A model generated the notes under the pieces. That model saw only the letters and a list, made by a program, of their open reading frames with translations. It was not told the origin of the DNA and searched no databases. From Flavobacteriales bacterium (GTDB taxonomy: Bacteria; Bacteroidota; Bacteroidia; Flavobacteriales; UBA1820): a stretch of 64,000 bases of DNA. Both the position numbers and the translations under genes were made by a program. Location: assembly GCA_003150615.1 (NCBI GenBank), contig QALN01000014.1, positions 6,971-70,970 on the forward strand, given 5' to 3'. Shown here piece after piece: positions 42,228 through 52,533 of the stretch. Position 1 is the stretch's first letter, and each line of letters starts with the position of its first letter.

Positions 42228-42926
42228 TCAAACGAATTTGTCAGCCAGCAACGAGGCCAGACGTGGCATTCCCTCGGCAGACTTCATCCTTATCACTTCC
42301 AGATCATGCCCGTAACCGTGCATGTCCGGAGCGTTGGGATCGACCAAAAACACAGGGACACGCTCCCCGACATAATGTATGAGCGAGGCAGCCGGATATA
42401 CAGCCAGAGAAGTTCCCGCTATGACGAATATATCGGCGCCGGAGACTATCTTCGACGCACGGTCGAACATCGGCACGGCTTCACCGAAAAACACCACGTG
42501 CGGACGGGCAAGCGCGCCGTCAGGCGCGCGCAGGTCTTTCGGCTGCTCCCATCCGTCGAACGGGAACAATACGTCAGGGTTATCCTGGCTGCGGAGCATG
42601 TTCAATTGACCGTGCAGATGCGTGACATCGGTCGAACCTGCCCTCTCGTGCAGGTCGTCTATGTTCTGCGTTACTACCGACACATCGAAATACTTTTCCA
42701 ACCCAGCTATGGCCAGATGGCCCGCGTTAGGCTTTTTTTCCATTACTTCGCGGCGGCGGATGTTGTAGAAATCTATGACCGTATCGCGGTTTTTCCGCAG
42801 GGCTTCAGGGGTGCATACGTCCTCTATACGGTATTTGTCCCACAGTCCGTCGGAATCGCGGAAAGTCGAAATGCCGCTATCGGCGCTCACCCCGGCTCCG
42901 GTAAATACTACGAGTTTCTTTTTCAT
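42228..42926 (-). CDS. Sir2 family NAD-dependent protein deacylase (CobB-like)
   Basis: A 232-residue sirtuin with the NAD loop GAGVSADSGISTFRD (10-24), TQNIDDLHERAG (86-97) and catalytic His105 in HLHG. Tyr54 and Arg57 in FYNIRRRE are the pair that binds succinyl or malonyl groups in SIRT5 and CobB, so desuccinylation is likely. The zinc-finger cysteines of typical sirtuins are absent from the region after His105, as in many Bacteroidetes members. It converges on the succinyl-CoA transferase gene. Confidence 0.9.
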   Translation of the reverse strand: MKKKLVVFTGAGVSADSGISTFRDSDGLWDKYRIEDVCTPEALRKNRDTVIDFYNIRRREVMEKKPNAGHLAIAGLEKYFDVSVVTQNIDDLHERAGSTDVTHLHGQLNMLRSQDNPDVLFPFDGWEQPKDLRAPDGALARPHVVFFGEAVPMFDRASKIVSGADIFVIAGTSLAVYPAASLIHYVGERVPVFLVDPNAPDMHGYGHDLEVIRMKSAEGMPRLASLLADKFV

Positions 42927-43055
42927 GCCTATCGGGATTTTTTACAAAGCATCGTGTAAATATACATCAAAAGACGCCACGAAAACATGCGGATACGTTT
43001 TATGATTTTTGCAAACCCGGCCTTGGAAATCCCTACCCGATGCTATCTTCCCGCA

Positions 43056-45974
43056 TCAATCTTCCACACAACGGACAAAGCAGGCATCAGAACCGATATC
43101 GTGAATCAAATTGCTAACGGCCAAATTATTAAAATCAAACGTAAAATAATTGAAGTCCCACCCTATGATATTTGACGAAGGGCCGCCCTGTTCTTTTAGC
43201 CAATAAGCGGCCCCGGGACGCATATAAAGGTCGTAAAACAGGGGACGATCGTCGACAATACGTTGGGTGGCATTCGCATACTTGAGTACCGCAGTTTTCC
43301 CTCCGTTGGAATTGATACGGCGGCCGTACCCCGATGCTCCGATAGGAAAAAACAAACTGCGTCCTTCGTATCCCGGTGTTTCCGAACGGTTATACACGAA
43401 CGTACCGCGCATGCCGTATCCCAAGCCTTCAGAGTCGTTCTCTCCGTTAGGATCGTACCTGTATCCGTACACTTCGTCTATATCGGAGAGCGTTTCGGTG
43501 GCGTCGTTGCCGTACAACACGCCGTAGGCTTGTTCGATTTCATCGGTATCCTGCAGAATTTTATAGTCATCATAAGTGGCTACGGAAACCTTTTTCCCAT
43601 TTATCACAGGGTCGGAAAAACTGCCCCAGGAGTCGTACGACGTTATTTCACCCCACAGCTTCATGTCATTCGTACCCGCGATTTTAAACAATGTGGCTGA
43701 ATGGTCGAGAAAATCGCCCGGACTTACATTAATCCATAGCGGTTTGTCATTCACGTTGTTCGTGGAGGCGATAGGCTGACTCCAGTTACGGAATTTGAAC
43801 ATGGAGCCTTCATCCACCGGACTTGCTGTCTCCTGCGTACCGGTACGCATGTTGCAGGCGTGCCATTTCCTGCCGTTTTCGACAAGGGCGACGGGAGATT
43901 CTCCCTGCCGCACGAAAATCAGGTGCCGGCAGCTATAATTATTATAATCGACACATATGATAGCAAAGCGCGATTCGTTCTCGCCGCACGGACCTTTGAA
44001 CTTGACGGTAAAATCGATAGGGGAGCCTGTGCTTCCGCGTACGGTATCCGCGCCGAGGTCGATAAAGTGCCTGTCTCCGCGAACTACGTAGGCTTTCCAT
44101 GCGCCGTCGGACTTAAGCGTCTGGAAACTGGTAGCCGACTCATACGGCAATATTTTCAACACCACGTGAAACGGACTGGTGCCGTTGTGCCTGCGCCAAA
44201 TACCCTTCGGGTTCACTATACGCCGCGACTGCAGAATGGTTGCGTTCTTCTCAATGGTACGCATTTCGTTCGTCGAGGTATTCCTCAATACCGCAGTGAA
44301 CTTTACAACTGCTTTACGCCGATAGGCAACATAAGGATTGTTGCCGGTATAGCCTGTCGATATTATCATCTGCTTGGCACGTGTGTACATCGGCAGGTTG
44401 AAAACATACGTATCTCCCTTGCGCGACATAGTGAAAGTACCGTCATCCTTATTATCGGCATCGACCAGCTTGCCGTCTTTGTAATAAACCCTGTTTCCCC
44501 TGTTGTTTTCGTTGTAATACGCTTCATTTGTGGTCGAGGACGGGATAACGGTCAAGTTCGTTTTCCTCAAGGAAAGAAAACCGTTCCACGGGTTCACTGG
44601 CGCGCCAGGCGTCACCTCAGGGTCCAGCTGTTGCCTGTAATCCAAACCGTTCTTGATAGCATTGTGCGGAGCCCAGGCATTCGAGTCGATTACCGCCTGG
44701 AGGCTCACCAGTTCATGCCCTTCAGAATTTATCTTCAGGGGCAACATCATTCCGTGATTGTAGAGATAGGAAATGTAATATGGATTCGGCACCTGAATAT
44801 CCGGGGTTTCCTCCTCGTAGTCTATATGCCAGTCAGCATCGTTGGCGAAACGATTGAACTTCAGCGTCAGTTTGTAATGGAAGTTGCGTTCGGCATCGTA
44901 GTTCGTCGAGGTGTTTTTACCGAGCATAAAGCGGTACACGATAGGGCCGGAACCTACACGCTCAGGGTTGATGGAACGATAATACCCCTGCACCTCTATA
45001 TAGGTTCCGTAGGGCATGTTGTCTTTTTCTTTGTATTCCAGGTTTTTATCCTGCGCCTTGTTTTCCCCATCTCCCTGCATGTTCTCGTAAAAGAAAAGCG
45101 CTTGTGCGGTTTGCGAATGTGCGTGGACGCTAAGCGAATCCGTATTCTCGTCATACGGATAATAAGGGCGTCCTTTGGTGATACACGCCGGCCAGTTCTC
45201 GTCGAAAGCCTCTCCTTCGGTACCGTACGATATCGCCTCGCCATCGGTGATGAGGCTGTCTTTGTCCGTAACGGTGTTTTTGTTTCCCAACAGGCATGAC
45301 CTAGGGATGTCTTTTATCCTGACGGATTTAATGTAAACGAACACGCCTTCTTCTAGCAGCGAACCGTCGTACGCAACCGTCACTTTCGATGCCGCACGGC
45401 GTATCCAGGCATGCAGGGACATGCTCTTTTGGTTGATAGTAAGCAAAGGGGCCTCGTCGCTTTTGGCATCAGACGAGCCGAAATGCCCGAACATCTGGCC
45501 GTTTGCGCCGATATTGGCGCTGTTCCATCCGAAGGATATGTTCTTAAGCCCGGCGACGGTCTTTATCGAATCCGAATAGGACGCCAGATCGCCCATGTTG
45601 GCCACAGCATAGATATAATAACGTCCGTAAGGTACTGTCAGTTTGAACGTTGCGCGTTTGGTCGTCTGTTCTGTGGCGGAACCTTCCCTTTTTTCATCGG
45701 TCGTGGCATAGTCCGAAAGCGCATATTTACCGGCTAACTTTCCGTCCGTACCGTACAACAGAACGCAAAGGCTCCCTATATCATTTATCGCATTGCCGGC
45801 CGATCTGGTTTTACCCAGCGTAGAGGCTGACAGCGGTTTGAACTCGACGGTTGCGCTAACGCAGCTTTCACCCTCGCCTATTTCCCCGCCGGAATTCCGC
45901 AGGTCATCCTTCATGCACGAAGTAATGACAGCAAGCAATATACATAAAGAGCCGTATATTATATTGCGTTTCAT
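43056..45974 (-). CDS. Large Mfa-type fimbrial tip protein (DUF4906-like)
   Basis: A 972-residue lipoprotein (lipobox VITSC, Cys20), the last gene of the fimbrial operon. The N-terminal half has the beta-sandwich pattern of fimbrillins (IHVYAVANMGDLASY-like segment around 125-140), and the C-terminal half (from about 600) resembles the adhesin-like modules of DUF4906 proteins. It ends in an aromatic-rich GWDFNYFTFDFNN segment. Its size and last position suggest the distal adhesin. It starts 61 bases after the preceding subunit gene. Confidence 0.75.
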   Translation of the reverse strand: MKRNIIYGSLCILLAVITSCMKDDLRNSGGEIGEGESCVSATVEFKPLSASTLGKTRSAGNAINDIGSLCVLLYGTDGKLAGKYALSDYATTDEKREGSATEQTTKRATFKLTVPYGRYYIYAVANMGDLASYSDSIKTVAGLKNISFGWNSANIGANGQMFGHFGSSDAKSDEAPLLTINQKSMSLHAWIRRAASKVTVAYDGSLLEEGVFVYIKSVRIKDIPRSCLLGNKNTVTDKDSLITDGEAISYGTEGEAFDENWPACITKGRPYYPYDENTDSLSVHAHSQTAQALFFYENMQGDGENKAQDKNLEYKEKDNMPYGTYIEVQGYYRSINPERVGSGPIVYRFMLGKNTSTNYDAERNFHYKLTLKFNRFANDADWHIDYEEETPDIQVPNPYYISYLYNHGMMLPLKINSEGHELVSLQAVIDSNAWAPHNAIKNGLDYRQQLDPEVTPGAPVNPWNGFLSLRKTNLTVIPSSTTNEAYYNENNRGNRVYYKDGKLVDADNKDDGTFTMSRKGDTYVFNLPMYTRAKQMIISTGYTGNNPYVAYRRKAVVKFTAVLRNTSTNEMRTIEKNATILQSRRIVNPKGIWRRHNGTSPFHVVLKILPYESATSFQTLKSDGAWKAYVVRGDRHFIDLGADTVRGSTGSPIDFTVKFKGPCGENESRFAIICVDYNNYSCRHLIFVRQGESPVALVENGRKWHACNMRTGTQETASPVDEGSMFKFRNWSQPIASTNNVNDKPLWINVSPGDFLDHSATLFKIAGTNDMKLWGEITSYDSWGSFSDPVINGKKVSVATYDDYKILQDTDEIEQAYGVLYGNDATETLSDIDEVYGYRYDPNGENDSEGLGYGMRGTFVYNRSETPGYEGRSLFFPIGASGYGRRINSNGGKTAVLKYANATQRIVDDRPLFYDLYMRPGAAYWLKEQGGPSSNIIGWDFNYFTFDFNNLAVSNLIHDIGSDACFVRCVED

Positions 45975-46035
45975 ATCGTCTGCCGTTTTAACAAATAAAT
46001 CCTCTCTTTTCTATCTTTTTATATTTCCCGGCCAA

Positions 46036-47154
46036 TCAGTCCAATCCGAAAATAGGGTCGAGAATCACTTCTCCGTAGGGTTCCACATCGACCGCCCAGT
46101 TTATTTCACCTTTGCCACGGATTGTGGCATGGACCACGACATGCGTATTCCGCGGCAACTGGGGCAGGTTCGTAAAATACTCGTTCTTTTGCTGCGTGCC
46201 GCCGTATTCGGCCAGCGATATGCTCATGGAATAGTTCAGCCTGGTACCGTCTTGTCCGGTGTTACCTGCCGGATCCAGATATTTGCTCTCCAGCAAATAA
46301 ACAGGCTCAAGTACTTTTTCCGCGCCGGAGGTCAGAGTCACAGCATCGTCATACGTCCGCTTAAAAGTGTAATATCCGTTGTTATCTCCTGACGATGGCA
46401 CGTCGTACTCCGTAATTTCCCTTATACCGTCTTCATCCACCGTGTACCGGGTATTTTTTGGCATATAATATTCCTTACGGAGTATCTTGTCGACCGTTAG
46501 CCCCGAAAGTGTCAACGGCTGCCCGCTTTCGTTCGTTATCATAAAAGAGAACTTCACGGCAGCGCGAGTGATGAAAAGCCTGCACGATCTGTCTTCCGCC
46601 GGCATCCATATCTTGTGACATTCACTCATGGGCAACGGGCCGGCCAGCTCCTCCGACGATCCGCTAAGGCCGATAGTCAGACCGGCAATATCGTCCGACG
46701 GGAAAATATCACCCTTTTCCAGAGCGCTAAAATCGAAATCGGGCAATCGCGGTAAAACGACGTCTTCCGGCAGTCCGTTCTTTATCGTAGTCAGCCCTTC
46801 GTTGGCGAACAGATATATGCGTTTGGATTCGTTTGCAACCACTTTGAAACTCGCATCTTCGTATACCTCGGCAGCTTTTTCGATATCCAGGAAACGGTTG
46901 TGTTCGACCGTCCCGTCAGGGCGCACCACGATAATGCGCAAAGTCTGCATTTTCTCATCGTCGGTAGCAGCTATCGTATAGTCGTCAAAAGCGCGCGCAG
47001 CGGATGAGGACACGCCTGACAGACAAACGCTGACATTGAGATTTGCCATGACAGCATGTCCACCCGGAACAGGTTCTTCGTCCAATGTCCGTGTGCATCC
47101 TGCGATGAGAAAAAACGCAAACAACGATATGACGTTATACACAAGCCGTCTCAT
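46036..47154 (-). CDS. Minor fimbrial subunit (Mfa/FimC-like lipoprotein)
   Basis: A 372-residue lipoprotein (lipobox LIAGC, Cys20). The segments MQTLRIIVVRPDGTVEHNRF and SKRIYLFANEGL belong to the first beta-sandwich of fimbrillin-type proteins. The C-terminal PQLPRNTHVVVHATIRGKGE followed by INWAVDVEPYG is the usual second-domain ending. It is translationally coupled to the anchor gene (one base apart) and is likely an accessory tip or shaft component. Confidence 0.8.
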   Translation of the reverse strand: MRRLVYNVISLFAFFLIAGCTRTLDEEPVPGGHAVMANLNVSVCLSGVSSSAARAFDDYTIAATDDEKMQTLRIIVVRPDGTVEHNRFLDIEKAAEVYEDASFKVVANESKRIYLFANEGLTTIKNGLPEDVVLPRLPDFDFSALEKGDIFPSDDIAGLTIGLSGSSEELAGPLPMSECHKIWMPAEDRSCRLFITRAAVKFSFMITNESGQPLTLSGLTVDKILRKEYYMPKNTRYTVDEDGIREITEYDVPSSGDNNGYYTFKRTYDDAVTLTSGAEKVLEPVYLLESKYLDPAGNTGQDGTRLNYSMSISLAEYGGTQQKNEYFTNLPQLPRNTHVVVHATIRGKGEINWAVDVEPYGEVILDPIFGLD

Positions 47155-47155
47155 C

Positions 47156-48166
47156 TTACATTTCCGAATCGTTAAGCCGGACCGTCCAGTCGTTTATCTT
47201 GATATAAGTTTTTATCCACGCACCGTCTTCGTCGAGGAAAAAAAACAGGGACCATTCGCTTTCGCGGTCGAGAAACTCCTGAGGGTCCATCTGCGCATAA
47301 AGCTCGCTTTTTAGCAACAACAGGTAATTGTTCAGAGGAATATTTATCACCTCGCTCTTGTCGGAAGCGCGGCGGACGATCAGCCTCGGGCTGTTTTTAG
47401 TCATCAGGCGCGAAGTCGAAAACTCGGCATACGCCACGAAAACTTCACTGCCTCCATCCGTTACGCCGGCCGATCCCTGCCCTTTCGCCCATGGCGAGTA
47501 GACGACATCTCCGTTTGGTATCAGGTCGTTGTTCCATGCGAAGAGCGTATTGTCATCCGTAATGCCGAACTCGAAATCCTTGGGATTTACCGGATCGCCG
47601 TTCATCTGCTGGAGCACTACGCGGATGTTGTTCGTATTCTTCCTCATCTCCACAGTCCCCTTGTTGTACATATCGGAGGTTCCAAGCGTAAGACTTCCCC
47701 AGAACAGGTCATGCAGCCTGTCCTGCAACGGCGTTGTAAAGCCTATGTCCATAGCCACCTTAATGTCTTCCAACTTCACGCCTTCGCCAGGAGCCGACGG
47801 TACGAATACGAACGAACTCTTGTCGCAGGCCATTCCGCCGTAGGCGACGAAACGATACGTTCCCGGTTCAAGGTCCAACTGCATGCGATACGTCTCATCC
47901 TGCAATTCCGGCCCCATAACGGTACGCGTACCGACATAATCGCCCTTGCCGTCGTAAATAAGGAGCGTCAGACAGTCTACTTTCTTCGGAAATGCGTTGG
48001 CATATTCCATGTTGTAATCATAGATGAAACGCAGGGACACTCCGTGAGGACACGGGCTCAGATCCTCGTATATGCTTTCGCAAGACGACAATGAAAAGAC
48101 TGTCAGCACGATTCCGAACACCATACCGACAAGTCTCACAATCCTGTTTCGTTCCCGTTTACGCAT
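47156..48166 (-). CDS. FimB/Mfa2 family fimbrial anchor
   Basis: A 336-residue lipoprotein with lipobox SLSSC and the strong family signature DLSPCPHGVSLRFIYDYN, then FPKKVDCLTLLIYDGKGDYV. Mfa2-type proteins anchor the fimbria in the outer membrane and terminate its growth. It directly follows the stalk gene (two bases) as in Porphyromonas mfa1-mfa2. Confidence 0.92.
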   Translation of the reverse strand: MRKRERNRIVRLVGMVFGIVLTVFSLSSCESIYEDLSPCPHGVSLRFIYDYNMEYANAFPKKVDCLTLLIYDGKGDYVGTRTVMGPELQDETYRMQLDLEPGTYRFVAYGGMACDKSSFVFVPSAPGEGVKLEDIKVAMDIGFTTPLQDRLHDLFWGSLTLGTSDMYNKGTVEMRKNTNNIRVVLQQMNGDPVNPKDFEFGITDDNTLFAWNNDLIPNGDVVYSPWAKGQGSAGVTDGGSEVFVAYAEFSTSRLMTKNSPRLIVRRASDKSEVINIPLNNYLLLLKSELYAQMDPQEFLDRESEWSLFFFLDEDGAWIKTYIKINDWTVRLNDSEM

Positions 48167-48168
48167 TT

Positions 48169-50088
48169 TCAGAATTCAATATCGTTTTCTCGCACTACCC
48201 AAGGCAATACCTCTACCGAAACCGTGAGATATACATCGCCCTTTTCATTCGGTTCTTCAGGGCCCACCGGGTCGGGGTCATTTCCGGAAATACGCGGGTG
48301 GCCGAGTTTGGCTATGCCGGTAACAGCCAGTTTATACACATTGTTGCGTACCACTGCGAACTCCATCGGGCCCATAGTGGCGGAAAGTTCGTTGTCGTTA
48401 TGGCGGTTCCAGTAATAGTAATAGAAGTAGTAACCCACTCCGTCGTTTTTGGCAGCGTCGGTTTCCGCATCGTTGCTGGCCTGGTACAGGGTAAAGCCGG
48501 CCGATGTGGCTGCTTTACGGAAAGCATCGAGGGCGGCCGCTTCGCCGGATGTTCCTTTCGCGGCGACAAGTTCCTGATAAAGGGCGTCGGGCGACTTGGC
48601 GCTTCCTTCTGGCACTTCATTGACAGCCTTATAAAGGTCGGTCGTTTCCCCGGCAGCAGTTGCGGCAGGGGATACCCCGGCGTTCCAGCCTACGTAAATC
48701 ATGTTCTGGAACGTGTATAGGATCGGATAGGTACGGCCCTGGACATCATACGTATATCCGGTCGTATTATCAGGCATGGAGTATGTTCCCTCGATGGCAT
48801 TGTAAAGGCTCGGATTCACATCCTTGAGCCCGTCGGAGGCAAGCAGTTTGCCCTTGAACACCACCCCGGTCGTAACGCCGTTACGCTGTTTGTCGTTGTC
48901 CTGCGGAACAGTATTTTCTGTAACGTAACGCCAGATGTGGTAGTCTTTTTTGTTGTATTCGGCGTTGTCTTCCGGATTTCCGAGCACATCGTCAATCCAA
49001 TAGCTATCCCACTGGCCGCGCGTATCCTCGTCTATACGTCCATTGACGTCGAATAGCGAATAGTTGAAATGTGCAGCCAGCTGGGCGGCAGGAATATTTT
49101 CCGCAGCCTTGAAACCGGCATCCGTATCATCGACATAGTTCGCGTCTGTCTCCAGTCCGCAAAGCACCTTGTTTTTTCCCATACCGTCGTCGGATACGCG
49201 GCGCAGGTAATAGAAATTCCGGCTCATGTTGACAAGGGCCATACGGCACAGTTTTACCTGAAGCAGGCCGTTCTGGTCTTCCAATCCGATGTTGTACGTA
49301 TTGGCGTCGGTATCGGCGGGGCTTCCGTCCCTGAAATCGAAACGCGCCACGGAACGTTCAACCTTAATAGGTCCGCGGTTTACTGTAGCAGAGTTGTCAA
49401 CGCCTCCGTTGTTGGAACCGCTCAAGTCGAAAGCATTGTTTTCGGTATCGTGATTCACACGCCAGGTTTCGAATGTCGAAGGTATCGCACGTACGGCAGA
49501 AGAGGCATTCGACATCAAAAACGAGTTGTCAGCCCAGATGTCCACGTTCTTGTTGTCTGCCGAGGTTTTGCCTTGCAGTACCTGGCACGATTCGTCTGTC
49601 CAGGAATCGCCGTAGCTAAGTCCGTCAATAAGAGCGGTAAGTTCGGACGTAGGATTACAGAACACATACACATGGATGCCGTTACGGGCATTGTCCTTCA
49701 GGCTTCCGTCCTGTTTGTAAAATTCGCGCAGGGCCGTACGGTCTATTTTGGCAGTAGGCCTGACGATTGTCTGTCCGGCGGCTACCGACAAATTTTCCAC
49801 TACGCAGTGCGCTCCGTACGTATCATCCGTATTGGCGAGCACCAACAGTATCTTGCGCACGTTGTTTTCCCTGTCCTGACCGGTTTCCGTACCGCTGCTG
49901 CTGCCTCCGCCCGCACCTGTAGTACTGCGCGTGCCTTTGGCCGAAGGCAGAGCCACGCTTACACTCATGTATGCGACGTCTTTAGAGCCGCCCGGCGTTA
50001 TATCGTCGTCCCCTAGATCGTCTTTACTGCATCCCGTAACCAAAGCCATGGCCACGATTACTGCAAAAAACTTATACCAGATTTTCAT
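48169..50088 (-). CDS. Mfa1 family major fimbrial subunit (fimbrillin)
   Basis: A 639-residue lipoprotein precursor (lipobox LVTGC, Cys20). In this family, a gingipain-like protease cuts after an Arg in the N-terminal region; KGTRSTTG near residue 55 is a plausible site, which would free the groove for strand exchange. The C-terminal strand GDVYLTVSVEVLPWVVREND is the donor-strand type seen in Mfa1 proteins. The middle part is a long variable region typical of antigenic pilins. It should polymerise to the fimbrial shaft. Confidence 0.88.
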   Translation of the reverse strand: MKIWYKFFAVIVAMALVTGCSKDDLGDDDITPGGSKDVAYMSVSVALPSAKGTRSTTGAGGGSSSGTETGQDRENNVRKILLVLANTDDTYGAHCVVENLSVAAGQTIVRPTAKIDRTALREFYKQDGSLKDNARNGIHVYVFCNPTSELTALIDGLSYGDSWTDESCQVLQGKTSADNKNVDIWADNSFLMSNASSAVRAIPSTFETWRVNHDTENNAFDLSGSNNGGVDNSATVNRGPIKVERSVARFDFRDGSPADTDANTYNIGLEDQNGLLQVKLCRMALVNMSRNFYYLRRVSDDGMGKNKVLCGLETDANYVDDTDAGFKAAENIPAAQLAAHFNYSLFDVNGRIDEDTRGQWDSYWIDDVLGNPEDNAEYNKKDYHIWRYVTENTVPQDNDKQRNGVTTGVVFKGKLLASDGLKDVNPSLYNAIEGTYSMPDNTTGYTYDVQGRTYPILYTFQNMIYVGWNAGVSPAATAAGETTDLYKAVNEVPEGSAKSPDALYQELVAAKGTSGEAAALDAFRKAATSAGFTLYQASNDAETDAAKNDGVGYYFYYYYWNRHNDNELSATMGPMEFAVVRNNVYKLAVTGIAKLGHPRISGNDPDPVGPEEPNEKGDVYLTVSVEVLPWVVRENDIEF

Positions 50089-50115
50089 ATTTTTTATGGT
50101 TTTTTAACGTATTTG

Positions 50116-51543
50116 TCATTTTTTCAATTCCTTTATTTGATGCAATGCCTCCGCAGCTTCGGACAGTCCTTCCTGACGGGCCTGCTCGAAGAGTCTTCCG
50201 GCCGTATCGTAATCGCCGGAGAGGGCGGCATATATGCCCCTGGCATAGACCGCTTCGGGAGTATTGCCGGCTTTGGACAGGTAACGCTCAGCATTCTTCA
50301 TATCCTTCTTGCCCATAGCGATATTGGCGGCGTTCAGGTTGGCCGTTGCATCTGCGGGAAACATGCGTACGGCTGTTTCAAAAATCTCGTCATAACGGTC
50401 GCTTCCAGGTTCCATCTGCTGCGCCGCGAGATAAAATTCCTGCAAACTGAGTTTCTGAGGTGTGCTTTTCATCACTCGCCAGATATCTTCCACATCGGTA
50501 TATGCGCGCACTTCGTACGTGACGGCATAGTCCGAATGACGCAGGCCCGGATAGACTTCTTTTAACAGGAAAGCGTAATCCGCAGGATAGGAAACCTTTA
50601 TTTTCCAGTCCTTGGCATCCGGTTCCAGACCGCTGCGAATAATACCGAGAATGCCGGTGCGGTTTTCGAGTTCCGAATTTTCAACGAAACGCTCAAGCCC
50701 GGCCCAATCCTCCGGTTCATAAGACGCTACAAGCAGTGTATCTGGAAAATCATAAAGTCCCTGCACATATCGCCTGAGCATTTCGGTCCGTCCTTTTGCC
50801 AGGCGGGCATTATTGGCATACGGCCCTTCTGGCGAAGCGTAACCTTTGACCGAGACGGACAGGATCCTGGTGTCGGCATCGCTCCTGATGCTGTCAATGG
50901 TAGAGCGTATCTTCATCAGTTCCTGCGGATTGAGGCGGTAATCCTGATAAAGTTCGGTACGGTTCACCGGAAAATCGATATATGCCAACCCTTTCGCAAT
51001 GCCTATCTTGTGGCTGGCTTCCGGCCTGATATAAACGAATTCAGGGGTGAAGACTTTCGGGTCGAGATCGAGACCGGCCAACAACGTATCCTCACTGGAA
51101 AGCGTTTTGCCGCAACAGCCGCAGGTTTGCACGTCAATATTCAGGTCTGCGGCGCCCATCCATTTTTCATAAGGCACAACGGTGCGGTATTCGATGACCT
51201 TTACACCGCCTGAGCGGTAAAGCGGCATATCCCGTTCCGGGGAATACCCGTTTCGCAGACGATGATAGTAACGGTTACGGCCGGCAATTGTCACCTCTCT
51301 GAGCATAAGGCTGTCGCCTGCTCCAGTGAGCAACGGGGTCAGTACCAGTTCCCGGTTGCTTTTTACCTTCACGGCCGAAACGTCTATGTTCATCGAAACG
51401 AAAAGCGTGTTTTCCGAACGCGATACGACGAGGTCGGAAACCGAAACCTTGTTGTCCGTTACAGTCCGGGCAAAGGCCCCGACAATGCAAAACACAGACG
51501 ACAGGCCGATACAAAGTATTTTCTTTGCTATATCAATATTCAT
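50116..51543 (-). CDS. DUF3868/OmpA-like protein of the fimbrial locus with TPR-like end
   Basis: A 475-residue exported protein (signal peptide to about residue 25, VGAFA). It has a DUF3868-like N-terminal domain with a CGCCGKTL Cys cluster near 140, an OmpA-C-like middle part (SVKGYASPEGPYANNARLAK followed by GRTEMLRRYV, near 230-255) and a TPR-like tail (ANIAMGKKDMKNAERYLSKA). The OmpA-like domain should hold it to peptidoglycan. Proteins of this type precede Mfa-type fimbrillin genes in many Bacteroidales and are thought to help in assembly. Confidence 0.85.
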   Translation of the reverse strand: MNIDIAKKILCIGLSSVFCIVGAFARTVTDNKVSVSDLVVSRSENTLFVSMNIDVSAVKVKSNRELVLTPLLTGAGDSLMLREVTIAGRNRYYHRLRNGYSPERDMPLYRSGGVKVIEYRTVVPYEKWMGAADLNIDVQTCGCCGKTLSSEDTLLAGLDLDPKVFTPEFVYIRPEASHKIGIAKGLAYIDFPVNRTELYQDYRLNPQELMKIRSTIDSIRSDADTRILSVSVKGYASPEGPYANNARLAKGRTEMLRRYVQGLYDFPDTLLVASYEPEDWAGLERFVENSELENRTGILGIIRSGLEPDAKDWKIKVSYPADYAFLLKEVYPGLRHSDYAVTYEVRAYTDVEDIWRVMKSTPQKLSLQEFYLAAQQMEPGSDRYDEIFETAVRMFPADATANLNAANIAMGKKDMKNAERYLSKAGNTPEAVYARGIYAALSGDYDTAGRLFEQARQEGLSEAAEALHQIKELKK

Positions 51544-51555
51544 AGCCTATGCGTG

Positions 51556-52152
51556 TTAAAAAGTATATACCAGATTAATGGCGGCTTTCGTGGGACCGAA
51601 GTAATGATGCGGTTTGTCTTCGGCCAGTTTTCTGCCGCAGGAAGCGCATGGATAACTGTCGTAACGGGTGTAGATGTATCCCATGCCTAATTCCGCTTCC
51701 AGATTCCAATGACGGCCCAGGATCCATGAATGTCCGTATGCGACCCCGCCGCCTACAAACCATCCCTGATACCGGAAATCGGACAATTTGGAGAAGTCCG
51801 TGCCGAGAAACGAAATGCTGTTTTTCAGACCGCCCACATTGTATTGGCCGCCTAATGCGTGGACTCCGATAAAATTTCCTGCAAAACGGTCGCAAAACCA
51901 ATATCGCGCCTCAGGCTGTACCAACCAGTGCTTCCACTTGCGGTCATGGGATAGCGTCCAGCCGTTGTAGTTGGCAGACAAGTCCAATGTCCATCGGGGA
52001 GCAAGACCTACTTCCACACCGACATTCGCCGTGTAAGCGGCAACATCATACAATAAATTCGTTTTGACGGCTACATTCTGACCGATGGTTTTGATTCCAG
52101 ACAGAACAATGCACAAAAAAAGGAAAACTTTAATATTTGTACTCGTCTTCAT
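51556..52152 (-). CDS. DUF3575 outer membrane beta-barrel protein, first gene of the fimbrial operon
   Basis: A 198-residue exported protein (signal MKTSTNIKVFLFLCIVLSGI), with the DUF3575 pattern NVAVKTNLLYDVAAYTANVG, followed by alternating aromatic strands and ending in a C-terminal Phe (INLVYTF), as expected for a small outer membrane barrel. A CASCG motif lies near residue 175. The start at 52152 was chosen because it gives the signal peptide. A leader of about 115 bases separates it from the invertible promoter segment. Confidence 0.88.
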   Translation of the reverse strand: MKTSTNIKVFLFLCIVLSGIKTIGQNVAVKTNLLYDVAAYTANVGVEVGLAPRWTLDLSANYNGWTLSHDRKWKHWLVQPEARYWFCDRFAGNFIGVHALGGQYNVGGLKNSISFLGTDFSKLSDFRYQGWFVGGGVAYGHSWILGRHWNLEAELGMGYIYTRYDSYPCASCGRKLAEDKPHHYFGPTKAAINLVYTF

Positions 52153-52266
52153 ATTCTTGTTACCGTGTATCACCCATGTATATACAATAATTATTATACC
52201 GGCATGACCGCGGATGACAGGACGATGCACTTCCGGTATCCCATTTAGAAACAACACATTGCTGTC

Positions 52267-52298
52267 ATATCTCTCCGTAAGAGATAACACAATGATGC
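52267..52298 (+). repeat. Left inverted repeat
   Basis: Begins ATATCTCTCCGTAAGAGATA. It contains a dyad, TATCTCT-CCGTA-AGAGATA, with 7-bp arms and 5-bp centre, like a tyrosine recombinase crossover site. It is the exact reverse complement of 52566-52597. Confidence 0.92.
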
Positions 52299-52533
52299 AA
52301 AGCCATGATTACCACATAATTAATTGTGTTGTGATACGGAAAAATCCACTTTTTCCTTACTAACGGGACATTTCCGCTTAAAAAACATCATTTCCGTTTT
52401 AGAGGCAAAGAATCCGGACTGCCTTAGAGTATATATATACTAATATATAATAAAGCGGGTTTTAAATCATTGTTGCACAACATTTTATATGTTGTAGTAA
52501 TAATTTTATAAATAAAAAGTATTTGAAATTTTA

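Noticed and set aside
52427..52440. The palindrome AGTATATATATACT inside the invertible segment as a recombinase site.
   Set aside because: It is a simple alternating AT run without a second copy; the perfect 32-bp terminal repeats explain the inversion fully.
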